Assembly: GCA_040388785.1 (NCBI GenBank) | Contig: JAZKBD010000066.1 | Span: forward strand, 1-24,861 | Direction: 5' to 3' | Source of the DNA: 66-474 sp040388785 | GTDB lineage: Bacteria; Pseudomonadota; Gammaproteobacteria; Xanthomonadales; Rhodanobacteraceae | DNA length: 24,861 nt | Shown: in pieces, positions 8,301 to 15,052 of the stretch | Position numbering within the stretch: position 1 is the first letter of the stretch | Layout: each line of letters begins with the position of its first letter | Notes under the pieces: model-generated | Told to the model about the DNA's origin: nothing | The model's input: only the letters and a program-made list of their open reading frames with translations | Databases searched by the model: none | Made by a program: the position numbers and the translations under genes

Positions 8301-11136
8301 GATCCAGGCGCACGGCTTCTGGCAGATGAGCGGGCTGGATGCCGACCTGCTGATCTGGAACGAGGAGCTGTCCGGCTATCGCCAGGAATTGCAGGAACAC
8401 ATCCTTTACCTGATCGAGTCCGGTGCCGAGGCGCGCGGCGGCCAGGGCCGCGGGCACATGTTCGCGTGGCGCATCGAACACCTGACCGCACCCGACCGTG
8501 CGCTGATGCTGGCCACCGCGCGTTGCGTTTTTTCCGGCGACGAAGGCCGCCTGCGCGACCAGATCGCACGGCTGTCGCCGATCGACAGCGAAGCGCCGCC
8601 GATATTGCGGCTGCCGCGGCGCAAGGCGGCGCCGGGCAGTTACGCGCTGCAGCCACCTTCGGAAGACCTGCGCGCCAGCAACGACTTCGGCGGCTTCCGC
8701 AACGACGGTGGCGAATACAGCGTGTGGCTGACCCGCGACCGCCCGACGCCGGCGCCGTGGTGCAACGTGCTGGCGAACGAAACCTTCGGCAGTGTCGTCA
8801 GCGAATCGGGCGGCGCGTACACGTTCGCGGAAAACGCGCACGAGTTTCGGCTCACACCTTGGCACAACGATCCGCTGCGCGACTTGAGCGGCGAAGCGCT
8901 GTGGCTGCGCGACGAGGACAACGGCGAGTTCTGGTCGGCGACCGCGCTGCCCACCCCGAGCGGCGATCCGTATCGCACCTGCCATGGCTTCGGTTACAGC
9001 CGCTTCGACCATGCGCACGCCGACATCTTCAGCGAAGTGACGATGTGCGTCGCGCAGAAGGCTCCGGTCAAGCTGTCGCGCATCCGGCTGCAGAACAAGG
9101 GCGGGCAGATACGCAGGATTTCGCTGACAAGCTACGTCGAATGGGTGCTGGGCGAACATCGCGAACGCGCGGGAAGGCACGTGCGCACGGTGTTCGACGC
9201 CGCCAGCGGCGCCGCGTTCGCGCACAATCCCTTCCACGACGTGTTCGCCGGACGCGTGGCCTTCCATCGCCTGTGCGTGCCGCAGCCCGACTTCACCTGC
9301 GACCGCCGCGCCTTCATCGGACGCAACCGTTCGCTCGAAGCGCCGCTCGGGATGCGCCTCGAACGCTTCAACGGCAGCGCCGGCGCCGGGCTGGACGCGT
9401 GTTCGGCGCAGCGCGTGGTGATCGAACTCGAGCCGGGCGCGGAATTCGAGTTGGTCGTGGTGCTGGGCGCCGCTGCCGATGCGGCGCAGGCGCGCGATCT
9501 GGTGCGGCAGTTCGGCGATGTCGACGCGGCGCGCGCCGAGTTCGAGCGCGTGCACGACGGCTGGCGCGACACGCTCGCGCAACTGCACGTACGCACGCCG
9601 GACACTGCCACGGATTTGCTGGTGAATGGCTGGCTGCCGTACCAGGTCATGGCTTCGCGCCTGTTCGCGCGCAGCGGCTATTACCAGTCCGGTGGCGCGT
9701 GGGGTTTCCGCGATCAGTTGCAGGACGCGATGGCGCTGCTCAACACGCGCCCCGACCTCGCGCGCGAACAGCTGCTGCGTTGCGCGCGGCACCAGTTCCG
9801 CGAAGGCGACGTGCAGCACTGGTGGCATCCGCCCACCGGCAAGGGCGTGCGCACGCGCATCACCGACGATTTGCTGTGGCTGCCGTGGTGCACCGCCGAA
9901 TACGTGCGCGTGACCGGCGACATCGCGGTGCTGGACGAGCACGCATCTTTCATCGAAGGCCGTGCGCTGGCCGCCGACGAGGAATCGGTTTACGAGGACG
10001 TGCGCATCAGCGGCGAAACCGCCAGCCTGTACGAACACTGCCTGCGCGCGATCCGCCGCGGCTGCAGCTTCGGCGCGCATGGCCTGCCGCTGATGGGCGG
10101 CGGCGACTGGAACGACGGCATGAACCGGCTCGGCATCCACGGCCGCGGCGAAAGCGTGTGGCTCGGCATGTTCATGGCCGACGTGCTCCGGCGTTTCGCG
10201 CCGCTGGCCACGCGCCGCGGCGATGCCGCGACGGCGGCCGACCTTGCGGCCACGCAGCACGAACTGAAGACCATGCTGCAACGCCACGCCTGGGACGGCG
10301 AATGGTACCTGCGCGCGTGGAGCGACGACGGCACCGCGATCGGTTCCGCGCGCAGCGAGGAATGCCGGATCGATTCACTGCCGCAAAGCTGGTCGGTGCT
10401 CGCCGGCCTGGGCGACCGCGCGCGCAGCGAGCGCGCGCTGGATGCGGTGCTGGCGCACCTCGTCGATCCCGATGCCGGCATCGTGAAACTGTTCACGCCG
10501 CCGTTCGACAAGACGCCGCTCGATCCGGGTTACATCAAGGGTTACGTGCCGGGCGTGCGCGAAAATGGCGGCCAGTACACGCACGCCGCGATCTGGGTGG
10601 CGATGGCGCTGGCCGAAGCGGGACGCGTCGACGACGCCTGGCGCATCGCCCGCATGCTCAATCCGGTCAACCACACGACCGAGCCCGGCGCGGCGCGCCG
10701 TTATCGGCTGGAACCGTACGCCGTCGCCGCCGACGTGTACGCGGCCAACAGCCACACCGGCCGCGGCGGCTGGAGCTGGTACACCGGCTCGGCCGGATGG
10801 ATGTACCGGATGCTCGTCGAATCCCTGCTGGGCCTGCGCCGCGAAGGCGATCGCCTGCACATTGCGCCGCGCGTGCCCGACGACTGGGAACGCTGGACCG
10901 CGGACTGGCGGCACGGCCGCACCCGCTACCGCATCGAATTCGTGCGCAGGCCCGGCGATGCCTGCGTCGCCGACATCAGCGTGGACGGCCAACTCCAGCC
11001 GGGCTGCGCGATCGAACTGATGGACGACGGCCACGTGCACGAGGTGCTGGTCCGCTTCGGCGAGCGGATGGCCGCGCTGCCGCCGGCTGTCGGCGCGCGC
11101 GTCGAAGCGGAGAACGTCGTGCCGCCCATCCCTTGA
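2353..11136 (+). CDS. ndvB: Cyclic beta-1,2-glucan synthase (NdvB/ChvB type; GT84-GH189-GH94)
   Basis: A giant inner-membrane enzyme that polymerises UDP-glucose into beta-1,2-glucan, cyclises it and trims it. It has 2,927 residues, against about 2,800-2,870 for classic ChvB/NdvB. The N-terminal region carries AAEWLIDNVYLIRNEIREV, typical of the family. Membrane segments lie near residues 422-440, 450-478, 832-850, 855-880 and 960-1000. The GT84 domain has DADT (D639, D641), LSHDLLEG (D753) and RRRHRWTRGDWQ (W788), the D,D,D,RxxRW pattern of processive transferases. A glycoamylase-like/GH189 cyclisation region follows at about 1010-1560 (MFEYLMPSLLMP at 1416, MAHHHGMSF at 1551). Two GH94-type beta-sandwich segments begin near 1617 and 2110. 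The GH94 phosphorylase core has GGAWGFRDQLQDAM (2447) and GGGDWNDGMNRLG with the acid Asp at D2588. The start is uncertain: TTG at 2353 (weak AACGAG before it) or ATG at 2398. It heads a run with GH39, GH144 and SDR genes. Confidence 0.93.
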   Translation: MPRNRRPQAWIRRLGMRRNARIAARNRTHATPWEPDGAAAAPIPPGVLARGHDSLSEAPAFDLDRALVAHDRTLQHAYAVARTAAIDNRRVEPAAEWLIDNVYLIRNEIREVREALPANVWKRLPRNQPDGRVVPRMLRALRACIAQLDGNVEPEAVERYLDDYQAHATFDLVELWTLPVLVRVALIEGLASDAAAITRRMQAYSNAEAWAERLIGVATRAPNDMLLGVAEMARTDMFASAAFAAEFYRLLEGKHPSLKLALTFAEQQLEQRGTSVSRVIDEESRAQAADQVSIANRINSLRRTHDYNWSELLERVGKVDRILGKDPAGAYAGMDFATRGRYRHAVEGLSRRSGRSEVDVAQRALELARLDCAAGTDPRRRHVGYFLIGEGLKTFAHALGARTSTEYRIAERLRRWPSTSYLGSILLVSLLVTAVVAGGRHWYFTSMPLAIDFVLLIAVFVAASQPAVALVNWLLGMLVPARLLPRMSFSGGIPDECRTLVVVPWLLGSTQGLADQLDALEIRYLGNRDRNLHYALLTDFPDAPERDMPGDSALLQAATAGIDRLNARHPLPGSTRFHLFHRPREWNPRQSVWMGFERKRGKLGDLNRVLRGTRPERAFSVVVGDVEALQATRYVVTLDADTQLPPEAGRKLVETMAHPLNRPWFSKGSRRVVAGYGLLQPRISVTYESARPSRFARLYSDATGLDPYTRAVSDVYQDLFGEASFVGKGIYDIDAFSRSVGTRFPNDLILSHDLLEGSYARTGLVSDIELIEHQPNRYSVDVRRRHRWTRGDWQIVQWLLPIVPGPRRRGLRNTLKAHHRWKILDNLRRGLVPLAMLVLLLRSWVLTDVPVYWTLVLVAFLLGPTFLTALVQVVRNAWSRVPPRRWRNTWRGIRDVLLRELFAIATLPFEAMLNIDAIGRSAGRLLFTRKQLLEWTPMTDAVRGAANSLAGYLRLMWVAPATAIVVGVAVGMRAPVSLPAALPFVVLWFAAPGIAWSISRTPPRPPLPLDTTQRAFLHGVARRVWHWFETFVNASENWLPPDNCQIFPAEQVAHRTSPTNIGMALLANLTAFDFGYITYGGLLQRTAATLDTLRKLPRHRGHFYNWYDTLTLEPLIPRYVSSVDSGNLMACLLVLASALEHIDDEPLVARTLGTGLRDTARLLGAELVNVASRDPHANLALAATLNKLDTLVADAVGNTDNLPVLHGLLARIEAEAGRLVALNAENGITGEFAVWADALAQQAAAASEELDELAPWLALGDSGSDDPMVRALLAELEHNPVRARAQLLAAEIVLRLEAPRSEGAPDLCAALRETRATLNRRHDDAQALAVACRERAEMDLSFLWDKQREQFAIGYDVERDKRDAARYDLLASEARILSYVAIAQGQVPPSHWFKLGRLLTVVAGRPLLVSWSGSMFEYLMPSLLMPTIRGTLLDDTCGAAVARQIRYGAQQQVPWGVSESAYNATDANLTYQYRAFGVPGLGLKRGLGDDLVIAPYATVMALMVEPSAACDNLERLAGLGALTRYGFYEALDFTAGRVSEGEDFALVKSWMAHHHGMSFLALSSLLNRQPMQRRFMREPMFSAYDLLLREKVPEARPRLPATLDVEQPRETRASAHPEIRDITRMDSPLPEAHLLSNGNYHVMLTQTGAGYSRWRGLAVTRWHGDATRDDEGTFVYIRDVDSGKAWSATYQPLGDSDGTCRATFSQARAEFHRNDFGITTEFVVAVSAEDDIELRRLRLTNRTGRTRILDVISYAEPVLAPPEADAAHPVFSKLFLETEAVPELDALLVSRRPRSPDEHHPWLLHQITTRGGIVGDGTCETDREAFLGRLGSPASPRALASTVPADGRTGAVLDPIVSLTRRIRILPGHTAGLDVLTGVAPDRAAAVTLARKYRERHLHQRVFQLAWTHEQVTLQQLNMSATEAQRYDHAASTLLYGPPAARNVSDIALPPQSALWKHGISGDLPIVLARIANASQIDLVRHLIQAHGFWQMSGLDADLLIWNEELSGYRQELQEHILYLIESGAEARGGQGRGHMFAWRIEHLTAPDRALMLATARCVFSGDEGRLRDQIARLSPIDSEAPPILRLPRRKAAPGSYALQPPSEDLRASNDFGGFRNDGGEYSVWLTRDRPTPAPWCNVLANETFGSVVSESGGAYTFAENAHEFRLTPWHNDPLRDLSGEALWLRDEDNGEFWSATALPTPSGDPYRTCHGFGYSRFDHAHADIFSEVTMCVAQKAPVKLSRIRLQNKGGQIRRISLTSYVEWVLGEHRERAGRHVRTVFDAASGAAFAHNPFHDVFAGRVAFHRLCVPQPDFTCDRRAFIGRNRSLEAPLGMRLERFNGSAGAGLDACSAQRVVIELEPGAEFELVVVLGAAADAAQARDLVRQFGDVDAARAEFERVHDGWRDTLAQLHVRTPDTATDLLVNGWLPYQVMASRLFARSGYYQSGGAWGFRDQLQDAMALLNTRPDLAREQLLRCARHQFREGDVQHWWHPPTGKGVRTRITDDLLWLPWCTAEYVRVTGDIAVLDEHASFIEGRALAADEESVYEDVRISGETASLYEHCLRAIRRGCSFGAHGLPLMGGGDWNDGMNRLGIHGRGESVWLGMFMADVLRRFAPLATRRGDAATAADLAATQHELKTMLQRHAWDGEWYLRAWSDDGTAIGSARSEECRIDSLPQSWSVLAGLGDRARSERALDAVLAHLVDPDAGIVKLFTPPFDKTPLDPGYIKGYVPGVRENGGQYTHAAIWVAMALAEAGRVDDAWRIARMLNPVNHTTEPGAARRYRLEPYAVAADVYAANSHTGRGGWSWYTGSAGWMYRMLVESLLGLRREGDRLHIAPRVPDDWERWTADWRHGRTRYRIEFVRRPGDACVADISVDGQLQPGCAIELMDDGHVHEVLVRFGERMAALPPAVGARVEAENVVPPIP

Positions 11137-11156
11137 CGCCGCGCCTTGACGCCGCG
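11131..11156 (+). repeat. Perfect 13-bp tandem duplication over the glucan synthase stop codon
   Basis: The unit CCTTGACGCCGCG occurs at 11131-11143 and again immediately at 11144-11156. The first copy contains the synthase TGA (11134-11136). The second TGA, at 11147-11149, is in another frame. It looks like a slippage duplication at the gene end and does not change the protein. Confidence 0.85.
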
Positions 11157-11202
11157 CTCACGGGCCGTCACGGAAATTCGCGTTTCCCACCTGGGGCAAT
11201 GA

Positions 11203-12642
11203 ATGACCACCACGTTCACCTGCAACCTCGATGCGCCGGGCCGCGAACTCGCGCACGTCTGGAGCCACACCGTCGGCAGCGGCCGCGCGCTGCTCGCCCT
11301 GCGCGCGGACTGGCAGGCCCAGATGCGCAAAACGCATGCGGAACTCGGCGTGCGCCACGTGCGTTTCCACGGCCTGCTCAACGACGAGATGTGCACCTAC
11401 CTGATCGAGTGCGACAAGGACGTGTATTCGTTCTTCAACGCCGACCGGATTTTCGATTTCCTGGTCTCGATCGGGATGAAGCCGTTCGTGGAACTGTCGT
11501 TCATGCCGACCGCGCTGCAGAGCGGCGGCGACACCGTGTTCTTCTACAAGGCCAACGTCACGCCCCCGCGCGACTACGCGAAGTGGGCCGACCTGATAGG
11601 ACGGCTGGTGAAGCACTGGCTCGATCGCTACGGCATCGACGAAGTGCGTTCGTGGTATTTCGAGGTATGGAACGAACCCAACCTCGATGCATTCTGGAAA
11701 GGCTCGCAAGCCGATTACTTCAGGCTGTACCAATACACCGCCAACGCGATCAAGAACGTCGATGCGCAGTTCCGCGTCGGCGGCCCGGCCAGCGCCGACG
11801 ACGCGTGGGTGCCGGAATTCCTGGGCTTCTGCGAGACCAACAAACTGCCCGTGGATTTCGTGTCCACCCACCACTATCCGACCGACGCCCTCGGCAAGCC
11901 CGGCGACGACACCGAAACGCAGCTCTCCGATGCGCCTCGCGACGTGCTGATCCAGCGCGTGCGCAAGATGCGCCAGGCGGTCGGCGACAGCAAGCTCTGC
12001 TACACCGAATGGTGCTCGTCGTCCAATCCGTTTTTCGATTTGCATGACCAGCCCTACGCCGCCGCGTTCCTGCTCAAGAACATGCTGGACGTGGCCGACC
12101 TCGTGCACTGCTACAGCTGGTGGACCTTCAGCGACATCTTCGAGGAAAACTATTTCTCGTCGGTGCCGTTCCACGGCAGCTTCGGCCTGCAGACCATCCA
12201 CGGCATTGCGAAGCCAACGTATCGCGCGATGCAGTTGCTGCACGGCCTGGGCGATCAGCGCCTACCGGTGGATGGAACCCATCCGACCGTCGATGCATGG
12301 GCCGTGCGCGTCGACGACACCCACATCGACTTGCTGCTCGGCAACCACGCCTTTCCGCGCCAGGCCATCGCCACCGAAGCGGTGACCTGGCATGTGCAGG
12401 GTTCGCGCAAGCCGAACAGCGCACGCGTGCAACGCGTGGACGACGGCCACTGCAACAGCCGCCAGGCATGGGTGGACATGGGTTCGCCCGGTTACCTCGA
12501 TGCGAAACAGGTGGCGCAGCTGGACGAGGCCTCGCAATTGAAGGCCGAACCGATCGCGATCGATGCGTGCGACGGCGGCTTCGATATCGAGATCAGCCTG
12601 CCGCCGCACGCGATCGCCGCCGTGCGCGTGGAACTGGCATAG
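11203..12642 (+). CDS. GH39 family glycoside hydrolase (beta-xylosidase-like)
   Basis: A retaining (beta/alpha)8 glycosidase of 479 residues, close to the usual 480-500 for GH39 beta-xylosidases. The N-terminus carries HVRFHGLLNDEM, a family signature. The acid/base Glu is E158 in FEVWNEPNLDAFWKG and the nucleophile is E269 in CYTEWCSSSNPFFD, about 110 residues apart as in GH39. The C-terminal part, from about residue 340, is a beta-sandwich. The ATG at 11203 has GGGG at 11193-11196 six bases upstream; an ATG at 11199 is in another frame. No signal peptide is visible, so action on imported or internally made oligosaccharides is likely. It sits 66 bases after the beta-1,2-glucan synthase and 10 bases before a GH144-type glucanase. 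Its true substrate may therefore be a glucoside, not a xyloside; the sequence cannot decide. Confidence 0.87.
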   Translation: MTTTFTCNLDAPGRELAHVWSHTVGSGRALLALRADWQAQMRKTHAELGVRHVRFHGLLNDEMCTYLIECDKDVYSFFNADRIFDFLVSIGMKPFVELSFMPTALQSGGDTVFFYKANVTPPRDYAKWADLIGRLVKHWLDRYGIDEVRSWYFEVWNEPNLDAFWKGSQADYFRLYQYTANAIKNVDAQFRVGGPASADDAWVPEFLGFCETNKLPVDFVSTHHYPTDALGKPGDDTETQLSDAPRDVLIQRVRKMRQAVGDSKLCYTEWCSSSNPFFDLHDQPYAAAFLLKNMLDVADLVHCYSWWTFSDIFEENYFSSVPFHGSFGLQTIHGIAKPTYRAMQLLHGLGDQRLPVDGTHPTVDAWAVRVDDTHIDLLLGNHAFPRQAIATEAVTWHVQGSRKPNSARVQRVDDGHCNSRQAWVDMGSPGYLDAKQVAQLDEASQLKAEPIAIDACDGGFDIEISLPPHAIAAVRVELA

Positions 12643-12645
12643 GGG
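12641..12645 (+). promoter_or_regulatory. Ribosome binding site of the GH144-type gene inside the GH39 stop
   Basis: AGGGG at 12641-12645 starts within the TAG stop of the GH39 gene (12640-12642) and lies 7 bases before the ATG at 12653. This supports that start over the in-frame ATG at 12683, and implies translational coupling of the two hydrolases. Confidence 0.7.
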
Positions 12646-12652
12646 ATCGGGC

Positions 12653-14050
12653 ATGGTCACGGGGAAACGCGCCACCGCACGCATGGCCGACGACGACGCG
12701 ATCCTGGACGACCTCCAGCGCAAGGCGTTCCGCTTCTTCGCTCGCCATGCCGATCCGAAAACGGGACTGGTGCTCGACTCGACCCAGCCCGGCCAGCCGG
12801 CCAGCATCGCCGCGGTCGGCTTCGGATTGTCGTGCTACCCGATCGCGGTCGAGCGCGGCTGGATGCTGTACCACGAAGCGCTTGCGCTCACGTTGGCCGC
12901 GTTGCGCTTCTTCGAAGAAGCCGACCAGTCGGGCGCGAAGGACGGCGTCGGTTACAAGGGATTCTTCTTCCATTTCCTGAAAGCCGACAGCGGCACACGC
13001 GCGTGGGACTGCGAGCTTTCCACCATCGACACCGCGCTGCTGCTGGCCGGCATGCTGCACGCCGCGCAGTATTTCGCGGGCGACGGTGCGCACGAGCGCG
13101 AAGTGCGAAGCCGCGTGCAGTCCATCTACGCGCGCGTGGACTGGCGCTGGGCGCAGAACGGCGGTGATGCACTGGCGATGGGCTGGACGCCGGAGGACGG
13201 CTTCCAGCCCTGGCGCTGGCTGGGTTACAACGAAGCGATGATCCTGTACGTGCTGGCGATGGGCGCACCCGAATTTTCCGTGACGTCTGCAGCCTACGCC
13301 GCGTGGACGTCCACCTTCGATTGGCGCCGCATCTACGGCCGCGAAGTGTTGTATGCCGGACCATTGTTCATCCACCAGTTCTCGCACATCTGGCTCGACC
13401 TCAAGGGCCTGCAGGATCAGGTGATGTGGGCGCGGAAAACCGACTACTTCGAAAACAGCCGCGAGATGACGCACGTGCACCGCCAGTACGCGATGCGCAA
13501 TCCGCATAAGTTCAAGGGCTATGAAAAGAATTGCTGGGGTCTCACCGCCAGCGACGGCCCCGCCGACGCGGTGGAAAAATTCCACGGCCACGAGCAGCAG
13601 TTCTACGACTACATCGCGCGCGGCGCGCCGTTCGGGCCCGACGACGGCACGATCTCGCCGTGGGCGTCGATCGCTTCGCTGCCGTTCGCGCCGGAGATCG
13701 TGCTGGACGAGATTCGCCATCTCGAAAACATGATCGGCCATAGCCCGCAGGGCTACGGTTTCCACGCGTCCTTCAATCTGTCGTGGCCCGGCCGGCACAC
13801 CCAGGGCGCGCATCGTCACCCGCTCAGGGACAGCGAAGACATCGCGTGGGTTTCGCCTTGGCACTTCGCGCTGAACCAGGGACCGATCGTGCTGATGATC
13901 GAGAACTACCGCACGCGCATGGTGTGGAACCAGATGCGCGAATGCGCGCCGATCAAGCTCGGTTTGCAACGCGCGGGGTTTTCGGGGGAGTGGCTTGGCG
14001 CATCGACGAACGCAGCGATGAGCGAACAAACGCCGGAACAGCAAAGATGA
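12653..14050 (+). CDS. GH144-type glucanase (COG5368, glycoamylase-like domain)
   Basis: A 465-residue (alpha/alpha)6-barrel protein of the glycoamylase-like family (PF10091/COG5368). Characterised relatives in GH144 hydrolyse linear beta-1,2-glucan to sophoro-oligosaccharides. Seen motifs are SIAAVGFGLSCYPIAVERGW in the N-terminal helices, GWTPEDGFQPWRWLGYNEAM with E194, TASDGPADAVEKFHGH with D301, and APFGPDDGTISPWAS. The C-terminal ALNQGPIVLMIENYRT is typical of the family end. The same fold class appears inside the upstream cyclic glucan synthase, so both proteins probably handle beta-1,2-glucan. Most GH144 enzymes are exported, but no signal peptide or lipobox is visible here (MVTGKRATARMADDD). 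It lies 10 bases after the GH39 gene and 69 bases before the SDR. Family membership is strong; beta-1,2-specificity is inferred from family and context. Confidence 0.85.
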   Translation: MVTGKRATARMADDDAILDDLQRKAFRFFARHADPKTGLVLDSTQPGQPASIAAVGFGLSCYPIAVERGWMLYHEALALTLAALRFFEEADQSGAKDGVGYKGFFFHFLKADSGTRAWDCELSTIDTALLLAGMLHAAQYFAGDGAHEREVRSRVQSIYARVDWRWAQNGGDALAMGWTPEDGFQPWRWLGYNEAMILYVLAMGAPEFSVTSAAYAAWTSTFDWRRIYGREVLYAGPLFIHQFSHIWLDLKGLQDQVMWARKTDYFENSREMTHVHRQYAMRNPHKFKGYEKNCWGLTASDGPADAVEKFHGHEQQFYDYIARGAPFGPDDGTISPWASIASLPFAPEIVLDEIRHLENMIGHSPQGYGFHASFNLSWPGRHTQGAHRHPLRDSEDIAWVSPWHFALNQGPIVLMIENYRTRMVWNQMRECAPIKLGLQRAGFSGEWLGASTNAAMSEQTPEQQR

Positions 14051-14119
14051 GCCCCGCGCGGGCAACAGGGAAAAGCCGCACGGCCCCACGTCAATCGAAT
14101 CAGAGCAAGGAGCACCGCC

Positions 14120-14938
14120 ATGAACACACAACCCCTGCCCCAACGCCTCGCCGGCCAGAACGCACTGGTCACCGGCGCCAATTCCGGCATCGGCGAAGGC
14201 ATTGCGCGCGAACTCGCCGCACAAGGCGCCAACGTCGTGGTCAATTACGTGGTGCAGCCGGAGGCCGCGCAAAAGATCTGCGACGAGATCAATGCTGCCG
14301 GCGCTGGCAAGGCCATCGCGATCCAGGGCGACGTCAGCAAGGAGACCGACGTGCAGGCGATGTTTGCGCAAGCGGTCAAGCAATTCGGCACGCTCGACAT
14401 CGTGTGCTCCAACGCCGGCATCCAGCGCGATTCGAAACTCGTGGACATGACGCTCGACCAATGGAACCAGGTGATCGGCGTCAACCTCACCGGTGCGTTC
14501 ATGGTCGCGCGCGAAGCCGCGCGCGAGTTCATCCGGCGCGGCATGCGCGATGTGTCATGCGCGCTCGGCAAAATCATCTTCACCAGCTCCGTGCACCAGG
14601 AAATCCCGTGGGCCGGGCATTGCAACTACGCCACCACCAAGGGCGGCATCATGCAGTTGATGGAATCGATCGCACAGGAACTGGCGCCGCAGAAGATCCG
14701 CGTGAATTCCATCTGCCCCGGCGCCATCGAAACCGCGATCAACCGCAAGGCGTGGGATACGCCGCAGGCCGCTGCATCGCTTGAAAAGCTGATCCCGTTC
14801 GGGCGCATCGGCATCCCCGCCGACATCGCAAAAGTCGCCGCGTGGCTCGCCTCCGACGAAGCCGATTACATCGTCGGCGCATCGATCTATGTCGACGGCG
14901 GCATGACGCTGTATCCGGGCTTTGCGACCGGGGGCTGA
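14120..14938 (+). CDS. SDR family oxidoreductase, glucose 1-dehydrogenase-like
   Basis: A classical short-chain dehydrogenase of 272 residues. The NAD(P)-binding TGANSGIGEG loop is at residues 18-27, NAG is present in VCSNAGIQRD, and the catalytic Ser/Tyr/Lys are S157, Y170 and K174. The active-site stretch SSVHQEIPWAGHCNYATTKG closely resembles Bacillus glucose 1-dehydrogenase (SSVHE.IPW...Y..SKGG), which is why glucose oxidation to glucono-1,5-lactone is proposed. The ATG at 14120 has AAGGAG at 14107-14112 with a 7-base spacer. It is the last gene of the rightward carbohydrate run, and the gluconolactonase at the other end would hydrolyse its product. The C-terminal VDGGMTLYPGF is also family-typical. 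Other sugar or sugar-alcohol substrates remain possible. The following 114 bases, up to the convergent sedolisin stop, contain no convincing terminator. Confidence 0.87.
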   Translation: MNTQPLPQRLAGQNALVTGANSGIGEGIARELAAQGANVVVNYVVQPEAAQKICDEINAAGAGKAIAIQGDVSKETDVQAMFAQAVKQFGTLDIVCSNAGIQRDSKLVDMTLDQWNQVIGVNLTGAFMVAREAAREFIRRGMRDVSCALGKIIFTSSVHQEIPWAGHCNYATTKGGIMQLMESIAQELAPQKIRVNSICPGAIETAINRKAWDTPQAAASLEKLIPFGRIGIPADIAKVAAWLASDEADYIVGASIYVDGGMTLYPGFATGG

Positions 14939-15052
14939 AACGAGGTCGCGCAAGGTGCACCGAGCAAAAGCGCGGCTCGCAACGCGCAGCAGCGTGACTT
15001 CATCGAGCAAGGATTGGTTGAGCGCGATGCAGCGTGCGCGGGCAAGCGCGCG

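Noticed and set aside
7042..10287. A 1,081-codon minus-strand open frame inside the glucan synthase
   Set aside because: It is fully antisense to a domain-rich gene, its composition mirrors that gene's codon bias, and no motif was recognised.
6879..12047. A 1,722-codon open frame on the plus strand in another phase
   Set aside because: It overlaps the glucan synthase and GH39 genes and crosses the gap between them. Its product is Arg/Ala/Pro/Gly-rich without domains. Length comes from the scarcity of stop codons in GC-rich DNA.
11203..12642. Calling the GH39 protein a definite xylan beta-xylosidase
   Set aside because: Family and catalytic Glu residues are clear, but GH39 includes other specificities and the context is beta-1,2-glucan.
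15036..15051. GCGCG/CGCGC hairpin just after the sedolisin stop as a terminator
   Set aside because: Only 5 bp of simple GC alternation, with no T-tract. Such pairs occur by chance in this composition.
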